Assembly: GCA_036507955.1 (NCBI GenBank)
Contig: DATCIH010000079.1
Coordinates: 1-6,321, forward strand
Length of the DNA stretch: 6,321 nt
Origin: DATCIH01 sp036507955
Lineage (GTDB): Bacteria > Bacillota > Clostridia > Clostridiales > Clostridiaceae
Reading direction: 5' to 3'
The notes below the pieces were generated by a model that worked only from the letters and a program-made list of their open reading frames with translations, did not search any database and was not told the DNA's origin. Shown piece after piece: positions 1 through 4,845 of the stretch (the first letter of the stretch is position 1; each line of letters begins with the position of its first letter). The position numbers and the translations under genes were made by a program.

Positions 1-72
1 TAAAGATTCTCCCGATTTTTCTAACCTCTTTATTGCATCAATTTTAAATTCATTACTGAATTGTTGTCCCAT
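1..72 (-). CDS. IS3-family transposase OrfA, N-terminal fragment (runs off window)
   Basis: Reading from the ATG at 72 to the window edge gives 24 codons: MGQQFSNEFKIDAIKRLEKS then GESL. This matches the start of IS3-family OrfA proteins, in which an N-terminal helix-turn-helix of the 'F+ e+K..Av.l...G.s' type binds the element's ends. A purine-rich AAAGGTGAAGGG lies 11-21 bases upstream of the ATG and would serve as the ribosome binding site. In this family OrfA is normally followed by OrfB (DDE catalytic domain), joined by a -1 frameshift; neither can be seen here. The gene is cut by the window edge, so whether the transposase is intact cannot be judged. Confidence 0.75.
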   Translation of the reverse strand, partial: MGQQFSNEFKIDAIKRLEKSGESL

Positions 73-140
73 GTAAATCATTTCCCTTCACCTTTAGTAT
101 ATCACTAGTTTGGTGTGTCTACCAAAGTGGGTAAGGGTCA
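1..140 (-). mobile_element. IS3-family insertion sequence, left end (partial)
   Basis: The minus strand reads TGACCCTTACCC at 140-129, followed by TTTGGTAGACACACC and then, about 70 bases from the end, the OrfA start. A TG terminus with a GGTAGACA-like motif close to the tip and an OrfA start shortly inside is the layout of IS3-family elements; this is family knowledge. The exact tip is inferred: position 140 if the element starts TGACCC, a few bases further if it includes the shared GTAC. The rest of the element, including the right end and OrfB, lies outside the window. The tip abuts the 3' end of the neighbouring 210-aa gene and overlaps its stop codon. Confidence 0.7.
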
Positions 141-770
141 GTACCCCAAAACAATAAGATTTTTTGCGAAAACATATTTATCCTCATACTCCTTATTAAA
201 AAGATCAACAGTTTCTTTAAAAATATTGTAAGTATCTATGTTTTCATCCATTTTTGAATATGAGTACATAATAGAAAATCCCTTTAATGTTGAACTTATC
301 TTCTTGTTTAGCGGATACCCTTCATACACACAAATAGAATTTATGGTCTCATAATGTACAAAATAATTATCTTTGCAATTTCGTAGTTGTTGGTATATAT
401 CGGTGATATTAGTAAAATTAATTTCAACTAATTGCTTTATAAAATGTTGATATTTATCTTCTAAAAACGCATTTTGCATTGGTATACTATTCTTTAAATA
501 TTGAGATTTGAAAAAACTATAGAAATCCATTATAAATTCTGCAATATTCAAAAGCACTTTCTCCTTTTCATTAATACTATAACAGCAATCCGTGTTAATA
601 AACTCAAGTCTGCTACCATCTGATAATAGTGGACTATGTGATTTTGTTTCATATGTGTTGTACTCAGAATAGTTTTTACCAATGTCCTTATCGAAATCGA
701 CTTTTTGTTCGAGATCAATGATAAATTCTATTGGTAAAATAATATGCCAGTAAGCTGCAATAATTAACAC
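138..770 (-). CDS. Uncharacterised 210-aa protein, copy 1
   Basis: I do not recognise this family. The product is 210 residues, begins with a short hydrophobic stretch (LIIAAYWHIILPIEFII), then becomes charged and rich in Lys, Asn, Asp and Tyr, with a CC pair near residue 62 and a conserved ICVYEGYPLNKK segment near 147-158. There is no convincing signal peptide or catalytic motif. The start is uncertain: the GTG at 770 directly abuts the AAAGGGAG ribosome site, which is too close, so an ATT a few bases on or an upstream start is possible. The frame is open back to about 835. It lies 41 bases after the Uma2 stop and is probably co-transcribed with it. It is 182/210 identical to the protein at 2963-3595, with no indels. 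The stop TGA overlaps the IS3 tip. Confidence 0.7.
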   Translation of the reverse strand: MLIIAAYWHIILPIEFIIDLEQKVDFDKDIGKNYSEYNTYETKSHSPLLSDGSRLEFINTDCCYSINEKEKVLLNIAEFIMDFYSFFKSQYLKNSIPMQNAFLEDKYQHFIKQLVEINFTNITDIYQQLRNCKDNYFVHYETINSICVYEGYPLNKKISSTLKGFSIMYSYSKMDENIDTYNIFKETVDLFNKEYEDKYVFAKNLIVLGY

Positions 771-839
771 TCCCTTTCGGTCTAGTTTTGACCCATATTT
801 ATAATTTATAACTAAAAAATTTCTGTCAAATCTATCTTA
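138..839. repeat. Long direct repeat, copy 1 (Uma2 tail plus 210-aa gene)
   Basis: Aligns with 2963-3657 from TCAGTACCCC on the left to TCTATCTTA on the right, in the same orientation. Copy 1 carries 7 extra bases in the gap between the Uma2 stop and the 210-aa gene. Identity in the coding part is about 93%. Confidence 0.9.
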
Positions 840-1369
840 AGTTCCTTGAAAGTAGCTGATAAAAATTCTTCTTCATTTTTATAAACTCCAAATTGCTCAT
901 AGAAACACTTTTCATTAATTTTATAAATTGATACTGTTTTAATTTTAGGATTTACTATCCAGTATTCATTTACTCCAAAATGTTGGTATAAATTCATCTT
1001 TGTAACTAAGTCATGTGCCTCATTTGATGGACTTAATATTTCTACAATTAAAGTAGGTACCCCAGAATAGTTCAGGTCATTGAGACCTGTTTTATCACAA
1101 ATAATACTTATATCTGGAATGACCTTTGTTGGATGCTCATCTTCCTCATTTTTCAGTATAATATCAAAAGGAGCGATAAAAGGCTTACATGATTTATTTT
1201 TAAAGAAAATGTTAAATTCAGTAGCTATATTAAGTGCTACCATTTGATGTATTTGGGATGATGATGCTTGGTTATATATCATTCCGTCAATATACTCTAA
1301 TAATTCATCAGTATTCATACCTATATTTACAAATTCATCATAGGTTATATATTTCTTTTCTGACAACAT
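812..1369 (-). CDS. Uma2-family (DUF820) PD-(D/E)XK endonuclease-like protein
   Basis: A 185-aa protein of the Uma2/DUF820 family, which adopts the PD-(D/E)XK nuclease fold; the biological role of the family is not established. Numbering from the ATG at 1369, the hallmarks are YDEF near 10, EYIDGMIY at 26-33, IPDISII at 85-91 (the PD motif), VEILSPSNEAHD at 109-120 (the acidic residue of the core), K124, and LYQHFGVNEYWIVNP at 127-141. Length is normal for the family and no key residue is missing. The C-terminus KIDLTEIF is also typical. A TTG at 1372 is an alternative start; ATG is preferred, with GAGAGAG about 11 bases upstream. It sits about 160 bases downstream of a promoter containing a LexA box, and the 210-aa gene follows it. 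Confidence 0.9.
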   Translation of the reverse strand: MLSEKKYITYDEFVNIGMNTDELLEYIDGMIYNQASSSQIHQMVALNIATEFNIFFKNKSCKPFIAPFDIILKNEEDEHPTKVIPDISIICDKTGLNDLNYSGVPTLIVEILSPSNEAHDLVTKMNLYQHFGVNEYWIVNPKIKTVSIYKINEKCFYEQFGVYKNEEEFLSATFKELKIDLTEIF

Positions 1370-1401
1370 CAAGATAATTACTCTCTCTAATGTATTAATT
1401 C

Positions 1402-1443
1402 TTACATCTTAAAAAATCCGTAAATGGACTGATATATTTTCAT
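1402..1443 (-). CDS. Possible 13-codon leader peptide or gene stub
   Basis: The strong ribosome site AAGGTGGGGAG at 1453-1463 is followed by an ATG at 1448 that stops after one more codon (ATG GAA TGA), and by a second ATG at 1443 that opens a 13-codon frame, MKIYQSIYGFFKM. It lies on the LexA-box transcript just before Uma2. It could be a leader peptide, or the start of a former SOS gene whose body was lost when the Uma2 unit was joined to the promoter. The sequence resembles nothing I know. Confidence 0.25.
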   Translation of the reverse strand: MKIYQSIYGFFKM

Positions 1444-1533
1444 TCCATGATACTCCCCACCTTATTATAATTTTTTGTTTATAACTTATTTGTATACTTC
1501 CATTTTATCACAATTGAAATACACCGTAAATTC

Positions 1534-1563
1534 ATTATATTTCAGAACATATGTTCGTGTCAA
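1534..1563 (-). promoter_or_regulatory. Consensus sigma-A promoter with LexA/SOS box in the spacer
   Basis: On the minus strand a perfect -35 TTGACA (1563-1558) is separated by 18 bases from a perfect -10 TATAAT (1539-1534). The spacer contains GAACATATGTTC (1545-1556), a 12-base perfect palindrome matching the Gram-positive LexA (DinR) operator GAAC-N4-GTTC. LexA bound here would block RNA polymerase until RecA-driven LexA cleavage after DNA damage. Transcription would start near 1527 and proceed towards Uma2. A weaker divergent plus-strand promoter, TTGAAA (1514-1519) with TATATT (1536-1541), is also possible. Confidence 0.75.
1545..1556. promoter_or_regulatory. LexA (SOS) operator GAACATATGTTC
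   Basis: A perfect palindrome with the invariant GAAC and GTTC half-sites and four central bases, flanked by A and G. Both half-sites fit the Bacillus/Clostridium LexA consensus exactly. It lies between the -35 and -10 of the strong minus-strand promoter, the position expected for repression. Confidence 0.8.
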
Positions 1564-1604
1564 CGTGTTTTTTAGAAATAGAAAAGATACAACCTAAAAT
1601 CCAA

Positions 1605-1649
1605 TTATAAAAGGAGCCGAGAGATATGAAAGAAATATCTCTACTGCTC
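1605..1649 (-). terminator. Candidate Rho-independent terminator for the HepT/Rpn-remnant side
   Basis: On the minus strand, GAGC (1649-1646) and AGAGATAT (1642-1635) pair with ATATCTCT (1627-1620) and GCTC (1617-1614) across a seven-base loop, with a small internal loop (AGT/CG). This is followed by CTTTTAT. It lies between the Rpn stop codon and the SOS promoter, so it would insulate the Uma2 unit from MntA-HepT transcription. The U-tract is short and the inner stem is AT-rich, so strength is uncertain. Confidence 0.5.
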
Positions 1650-1666
1650 AAAATTATCTTTCATTG

Positions 1667-1873
1667 TCATATTTTTTTGTCGGTGACCTTTTTGTTCAAT
1701 GTTTCTATTTCTTCCTCATTTAAACCTGTAGAATCCATAATGGTCTTTAAATCAACTCCTGCAAATAATAGACTCTTTGCAATCTCAAAAGATCTTTCTT
1801 CTTTTCCTTCCACTCTGCCTTCCGATTTAGCAGTATCCAATATCCCAAGTTCCTGCCCAAGATACGCAGTAGC
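1667..1873 (-). pseudogene. C-terminal remnant of an Rpn-family (YhgA/PD-(D/E)XK) recombination-promoting nuclease
   Basis: Read on the minus strand, codons upstream of the TGA at 1667-1669 encode LGILDTAKSEGRVEGKEE, then RSFEIAKSLLFAGVDLKTIM, then DSTGLNEEEIETLNKKVTDK. The Glu/Lys/Gly-rich linker, the 'A+.LL..G.....I...TGL...EI..L' helix pair and the short charged tail are typical of the C-terminus of Rpn/'putative transposase' nucleases (PF12784-like), which are about 300 residues long. The N-terminal nuclease domain is absent: the frame hits a stop at 1876-1874, and no matching sequence is evident before HepT ends at 1930. The remnant should be non-functional. A 37-base part (1702-1738) recurs at 2877-2913. 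Confidence 0.7.
1702..1738. repeat. 37-bp direct repeat (Rpn tail), copy A
   Basis: Matches 2877-2913 with one mismatch in 37 bases, in the same orientation. It encodes the Rpn C-terminal segment MDSTGLNEEEIE and lies downstream of the MntA-HepT pair. Confidence 0.8.
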
Positions 1874-1923
1874 TCACAATTATTATAGAAAACTTCATAT
1901 TAGCTCGTTTCCCCACATTATTT

Positions 1924-1939
1924 CAACATTTAAATATTG
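1924..1939. repeat. 16-base imperfect palindrome at the HepT stop
   Basis: CAACATTTAAATATTG is self-complementary except for one base pair and spans the HepT stop codon. It is AT-rich with no following T-run, so a terminator role is doubtful; it may be incidental. Confidence 0.3.
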
Positions 1940-2343
1940 TCTATTTTAATAATTATATTTGCGAAGGCTATAAAATCTATTAGATGCTTCTCAATAATCT
2001 CTTTAACAATATTTATGTTTACTGATTTATAGTCGTGTACTGCAATATTCCTAAATCCCACCATGGGTTTTAACTTTGCAACAATTTCATTATCAAGTAT
2101 TCCATTTTCATTTAGCATTTCAAAAGCATCTCTACTATTTTGAGGTAGCCCAAGCTTCTTCTCTGCTATTATATGCATGGCAGCATCAATACACGCTTCG
2201 CAAGCTCTAAGAATATTCAAGATTATAGCATCCTGCTTTGTATAGTTCTTCAAATTATCAGGGTCTGCTCCATATTCATCAATCACCCTTTTTACACATC
2301 TGTTTATCGTTTGAGCCTTATTGTTAAGTATATCACTGCCCAT
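1930..2343 (-). CDS. hepT: HepT-like HEPN-domain ribonuclease toxin (type VII toxin-antitoxin)
   Basis: A 137-aa, all-helical HEPN-domain protein. The diagnostic RX4HXY motif is present as RNIAVHDY (R98, H103, Y105 from the ATG at 2343). In characterised HepT toxins this motif forms the RNase active site in a dimer, and its tyrosine is the residue modified by the partner. Other family marks are LRACEACIDAAMHIIAEKKL in the second helix and a FEMLNENGIL segment. The ATG at 2343 is chosen over the TTG at 2349 because GGAGAAGGGG lies 7 bases upstream of the ATG and only about one base from the TTG. The start overlaps the last codons and stop of mntA by 11 bases, indicating translational coupling. 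Length is normal and no defect is visible, so the toxin is probably active and held in check by MntA. Confidence 0.9.
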   Translation of the reverse strand: MGSDILNNKAQTINRCVKRVIDEYGADPDNLKNYTKQDAIILNILRACEACIDAAMHIIAEKKLGLPQNSRDAFEMLNENGILDNEIVAKLKPMVGFRNIAVHDYKSVNINIVKEIIEKHLIDFIAFANIIIKIDNI

Positions 2344-2758
2344 ACTCAAACCCCTTCTCCCTTATAGAATCAAGTACGCACTTACGTTGTTCGTTCAACA
2401 CTGCATACTCTTTTAATGCATTCATCTGGAATAAACTTGTGCGCAAGGCATCAGTGTTGTGAATCATAATACCTGCCACCACTACCTGAGCCTTCATCAC
2501 AGCGGAAGCTTTAGATAAATCAATTAAATCCACATCTCTTTTAATTTTATCGGTCAACTCCTGTGATACCATAAAAATATCATAATCACTTAAAGCTTTG
2601 TCATTTAAAAAGGCAATATCAATATCGCTATCCGGTTTCATATGCCCTTTTGCAGCAGAGCCATATAGAAAAATGGCATATGGACAAAGCTTCTGAATCA
2701 TATATTGTTTAATATTGTCCCTGCTATTTTCTGATAATGCTATATAACCTTCAAGCAT
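2333..2758 (-). CDS. mntA: MntA-like minimal nucleotidyltransferase antitoxin
   Basis: A 141-aa minimal nucleotidyltransferase (MNT). The catalytic signature GSX10DXD is complete: G33-S34, ten residues, D45 and D47 (YGSAAKGHMKPDSDIDIAFL), with a third acidic residue at D77 in RDVDLIDL. In the characterised Shewanella HepT/MntA system, MntA transfers AMP groups to the HepT active-site tyrosine and so silences the RNase; the same is inferred here from the intact motifs on both partners. The ATG at 2758 has a near-perfect GGAGGTG seven bases upstream. The gene is first in a two-gene operon, with antitoxin before toxin. A possible -10, TATACT, lies at 2809-2804, about 45 bases upstream. The pair lies between two Rpn gene tails. 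Confidence 0.9.
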   Translation of the reverse strand: MLEGYIALSENSRDNIKQYMIQKLCPYAIFLYGSAAKGHMKPDSDIDIAFLNDKALSDYDIFMVSQELTDKIKRDVDLIDLSKASAVMKAQVVVAGIMIHNTDALRTSLFQMNALKEYAVLNEQRKCVLDSIREKGFEYGQ

Positions 2759-2803
2759 TGTGATTCACCTCCATCACTCATGTATCAATCTCATGTCTCC
2801 TAT

Positions 2804-2809
2804 AGTATA
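2804..2809 (-). promoter_or_regulatory. Possible -10 box for mntA-hepT
   Basis: TATACT on the minus strand, about 45 bases before the mntA ATG. No good TTGACA-like -35 sits at 16-18 bases, so this is tentative. Confidence 0.3.
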
Positions 2810-2853
2810 TCAGCTTTTCGGGTAAAAACTTCATCCCTGTCTGCTTCTACGAT

Positions 2854-2913
2854 TTAATGTTGTTCTTGTCTCAACTTTTCTATTTCTTCCTCATTTAAAC
2901 CAGTAGAATCCAT
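2854..2913 (-). pseudogene. Second Rpn-family C-terminal remnant
   Basis: The minus strand encodes MDSTGLNEEEIEKLRQEQH followed by TAA. This is the extreme C-terminus of an Rpn-type nuclease, in the same register as the longer remnant at 1667-1873 but with a different tail (KLRQEQH rather than TLNKKVTDKKI). Similarity stops abruptly at 2913, where a short inverted repeat begins. Only about 19 codons remain, so this is debris from a separate Rpn gene or from an Rpn gene split by recombination. Confidence 0.6.
2877..2913. repeat. 37-bp direct repeat (Rpn tail), copy B
   Basis: Partner of 1702-1738, 36/37 identical and in the same orientation. The two copies bracket the MntA-HepT operon. Confidence 0.8.
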
Positions 2914-2927
2914 GACACTGTGTGTCA
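2913..2927. repeat. Short inverted repeat at the Rpn remnant edge
   Basis: TGACAC-TGT-GTGTCA, a six-base stem with a three-base centre, lies exactly where Rpn similarity ends. It may mark a recombination junction. No T-run follows. Confidence 0.4.
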
Positions 2928-2962
2928 CCTGCGTTTCCTACCTAGCGCCTCAGGGATTAGGA

Positions 2963-3595
2963 TCAGTACCCCATAACAATAAGATTTTTTGCGAAAACAT
3001 ATTTCTCCTCATACTCCTTATTAAAAAGATGAACAGTTTCTTTGAAAATACTGTAAGTATCTATATTTTCACCCATTTTAAAATATGAGTACATAATAGA
3101 AAATCCCTCTATTGTTGAATTTGTTTTCTTGTTTAGCGGATACCCTTCATATACACAAATAGAAGATATGGTCTCATAATTTACAAAATAATTTTCTTCG
3201 CAATTTCGTAGTTGTTGGCATATATCGGTGATATCGGTAAAATTAATATCAACTAATTGCTTTGCAAAATGTTGATATTCATCTTCTAAGAACGCATTTT
3301 CCATTGGTATACTATTCTTTGGGTATAGAGATTTGAAAAAACTATAGAAATCCATTATAAATTCCGCAATATTTAAAAGCACTTTCTCCTTTTCATTAAT
3401 AATATAACAGCAATACGTGTTAATAAACTCAAGTCTGTTACCATCTGGTAATAGTGGACTATGTGATTTTGTTTCATATGTGTTGTATTCTGAATAGTTT
3501 TTACCAATGTCCTTATCGAAATCGGCTTTTTGTTCGAGATTAATGATAAATTCTATTGGTAAAATAATATGCCAGTAAGCTGCAATAATTAACAC
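2963..3595 (-). CDS. Uncharacterised 210-aa protein, copy 2
   Basis: Paralogue of the protein at 138-770: same length, no indels, about 43 base differences over 633 bases (about 93% DNA identity), but 28 amino-acid changes (87% protein identity). Most base changes therefore alter the protein. The function is unknown. The GTG at 3595 is given to match copy 1; it directly abuts AAAGGGAG, so the real start is unclear. An in-frame TTG at 3634 would give 223 residues beginning MSYKCGSKLDRKG. The upstream peptide YK(Y/C)GSKLDRKG is conserved in both copies, but only copy 2 has a possible upstream start codon. The gene lies 54 bases after the 78-aa gene. The 41 bases before the GTG include the last codons of a lost Uma2 gene. 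Confidence 0.7.
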   Translation of the reverse strand: MLIIAAYWHIILPIEFIINLEQKADFDKDIGKNYSEYNTYETKSHSPLLPDGNRLEFINTYCCYIINEKEKVLLNIAEFIMDFYSFFKSLYPKNSIPMENAFLEDEYQHFAKQLVDINFTDITDICQQLRNCEENYFVNYETISSICVYEGYPLNKKTNSTIEGFSIMYSYFKMGENIDTYSIFKETVHLFNKEYEEKYVFAKNLIVMGY

Positions 3596-3657
3596 TCCCT
3601 TTCGGTCTAGTTTCGACCCACATTTATAGCTCAAAAATTTCTGTCAAATCTATCTTA
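2963..3657. repeat. Long direct repeat, copy 2
   Basis: Partner of 138-839. Its right edge cuts into the final codons of a Uma2 gene: in the Uma2 frame it reads KIDLTEIFEL then stop. Recombination between the two copies would delete or circularise everything from Uma2 to MntA-HepT. Confidence 0.9.
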
Positions 3658-3886
3658 CATTCACGGATGCTGTTCTCAGTTTTAGCACAACTTTATCCTT
3701 TGAGGTATGGTATATAAGAATATTATCTTTTGCCAGTAAAAGTTCTTTAGTTGCATCCGCGTCTGTAACAGGCCCAATTACCGCTATCTCATCGACAAAC
3801 TCCTGACTATCCACTATGTACGACTTTAAAACTTCAAACTTGACAAACTGATTAGGATATATTTTTTTAACTTCAATCCATTTCAA
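3650..3886 (-). CDS. Small conserved hypothetical protein (78 aa)
   Basis: The sequence MKWIEVKKIYPNQFVKFEVL, then DEIAVIGPV, then an IYHTSKDKVVLKL segment, resembles small Clostridia proteins of about 80-95 residues (pattern '+W.E++K.YPNQWV..EA...EIAVI.....HTS..EL'). I recall these as often adjacent to retropepsin-like aspartic protease genes; the function is not known. The TTG start at 3886 is chosen because GGAGAAGGTG ends six bases upstream; a TTG at 3904 precedes that ribosome site and is unlikely. The last residue and the TAG stop fall inside sequence shared with the Uma2 tail of the long repeat, so the C-terminus may be chimeric. An extended -10 promoter lies about 40 bases upstream. 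Copy 2 of the 210-aa gene follows and is probably co-transcribed. Confidence 0.65.
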   Translation of the reverse strand: MKWIEVKKIYPNQFVKFEVLKSYIVDSQEFVDEIAVIGPVTDADATKELLLAKDNILIYHTSKDKVVLKLRTASVNVR

Positions 3887-3922
3887 AATAATCACCTTCT
3901 CCAAATATTCGTAATTACATTA

Positions 3923-3931
3923 ATTATACCA
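3923..3931 (-). promoter_or_regulatory. Extended -10 promoter for the 78-aa gene
   Basis: The minus strand reads TGGTATAAT, an extended -10 (TGnTATAAT), about 37 bases upstream of the TTG start. No strong -35 is seen at 17 bases, which extended -10 promoters do not need. Confidence 0.55.
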
Positions 3932-4013
3932 TAAACATTTATCTACAATGGTTTTTAAAGAGAGGTTTAATCAGAAATGAATCTCCATAACATCCATGAG
4001 TTTGTTGTTTAAG

Positions 4014-4237
4014 CTAAGAATTCTGTTTATAATTGGGCACTATAACCTTGATGTAATCACGCGCATCCTCTGCATTTGTCAGGATAATCTCCTTCAAGCA
4101 TTCGATTTCACGTTTGAGGATAGCTAGATCAGTATGTAAGGGCTGTGTATATTTACTTCACGAATCTTTTGCACTGAAACAGATTCATTTATAAGCTGAG
4201 AAAGCGAGGGAAGAGTTTTTACTATACAAAAACACAA
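4014..4237 (-). pseudogene. Decayed coding fragment, frameshifted, family unknown
   Basis: Within the gap between the 78-aa gene and the RelE-like gene, the minus strand holds two open stretches in different frames that read as one protein-like sequence. The first is VKTLPSLSQLINESVSVQKI (to about 4152). The second, from about 4151 to a TAG at 4014, is YTQPLHTDLAILKREIECLK followed by EIILTNAEDARDYIKVIVPN. No start codon with a ribosome site is visible. The Leu/Ile/Glu pattern suggests helices. I do not recognise the family. Probably the 3' end of a gene that lost its 5' part and took a frameshift. The rest of the gap (3932-4013) shows nothing clear. Confidence 0.35.
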
Positions 4238-4243
4238 GATATT

Positions 4244-4453
4244 TTATTTAATAATTTTGGTCAAATCCATCTTGGCATAAATAACTCTAATAATTTCAAC
4301 CACATTTTCAGTTACCACATATAATACAGCATAATTTTTGACTGGTAACAGTCTGTATTCAGCTTCTAATGATTGAATATGGTGATATACCCTGCAAGAA
4401 TAAGGGAAGTCTTCGAGCCTTGATATTGCCTTATCTAGAGCATTTAATTTCAT
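4244..4453 (-). CDS. RelE/ParE-superfamily toxin, N-terminally truncated
   Basis: A 69-aa product that matches the C-terminal two-thirds of RelE/ParE-type toxins: the helix LDKAISRLEDFPYSCR, the strand pair EYRLLPVKNYAVLYVV, and the final VEIIRVIYAKMDLTKII. Family members are normally about 95-105 residues, with roughly 30 more at the N-terminus ('Y.V.y...A..DL..I..YI...L.NP.AA') that form the first strand and helices. These are missing: the sequence jumps from Met-Lys straight to LNALDKAI. Yet the start codon keeps the usual ATGA overlap with the antitoxin stop, which points to an internal deletion rather than loss of the gene start. A missing first strand would probably abolish toxin folding and activity. 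Numbering is from the ATG at 4453. Confidence 0.75.
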   Translation of the reverse strand: MKLNALDKAISRLEDFPYSCRVYHHIQSLEAEYRLLPVKNYAVLYVVTENVVEIIRVIYAKMDLTKIIK

Positions 4454-4737
4454 ACATACTCTTCTTCCGCCTTTTCCGCTAGTTTTGCCCTTAATTCTTC
4501 AAATACCTCTTTATGTGAATATCTCTTATCCGTTGTTTTTGCTTCAAGTTCTGCTTCTTTTAATTTAAAATAGATTTCACTTTGAAATTGGTAACTTTCA
4601 TAGGATTCCATGCTCATGACAACCATATCTCCATAACCATCTTTTGTTAAGAACACTGGTTCACAGGTCTCATGAACTACCCTTGAAATATCAGCAAAAT
4701 TATTTCTTAAATCTGATGCTGGTCTAATTTGTGCCAT
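4450..4737 (-). CDS. Phd/YefM-family antitoxin
   Basis: A 95-aa type II antitoxin. The N-terminal Phd/YefM fold is clear: RPASDLRNNFADISRVV (residues 5-21), PVFLTKDGYGDMVVMSMESY (27-46), then a charged, helical, Glu/Lys-rich toxin-binding tail with KRYSHKEVFEELRAKLAEKA (71-90). Such proteins bind operator DNA and repress their own operon, better when bound to toxin. The ATG at 4737 is chosen because AAAGGGGAGTG lies about 5 bases upstream; an in-frame upstream start at 4761 precedes the ribosome site. The TGA stop overlaps the toxin ATG (ATGA). The antitoxin looks complete while its toxin is truncated, so it may act as a stand-alone neutraliser of related toxins. Confidence 0.88.
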   Translation of the reverse strand: MAQIRPASDLRNNFADISRVVHETCEPVFLTKDGYGDMVVMSMESYESYQFQSEIYFKLKEAELEAKTTDKRYSHKEVFEELRAKLAEKAEEEYV

Positions 4738-4845
4738 CTTTTCACTCCCCTTTATTTGCACAGAATAATTTTATCTCACCATCGTTACTAAAACTCCCAC
4801 TAAAGACTTGTAGGATGAAACTCATGTAAAACTTCTCTTTCTTTA

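Noticed and set aside
764..836. Programmed -1 frameshift on the T-run at the Uma2 stop, fusing Uma2 to the 210-aa protein
   Set aside because: In copy 1 the frames would join after a -1 shift, but in copy 2 the T-run is shorter, the relative frame differs and a stop intervenes. The arrangement is not conserved and no canonical slippery heptamer is present.
1626..1949. Plus-strand 107-codon frame with AAAAGGAG nine bases upstream and a LexA box further upstream
   Set aside because: Most of it is antisense to the Rpn remnant, and its apparent ribosome site is the complement of the T-tract and stem of the minus-strand terminator at 1605-1649. The protein resembles nothing known.
2173..2367. Plus-strand 64-codon frame
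   Set aside because: Antisense shadow of hepT, whose motifs are unmistakable.
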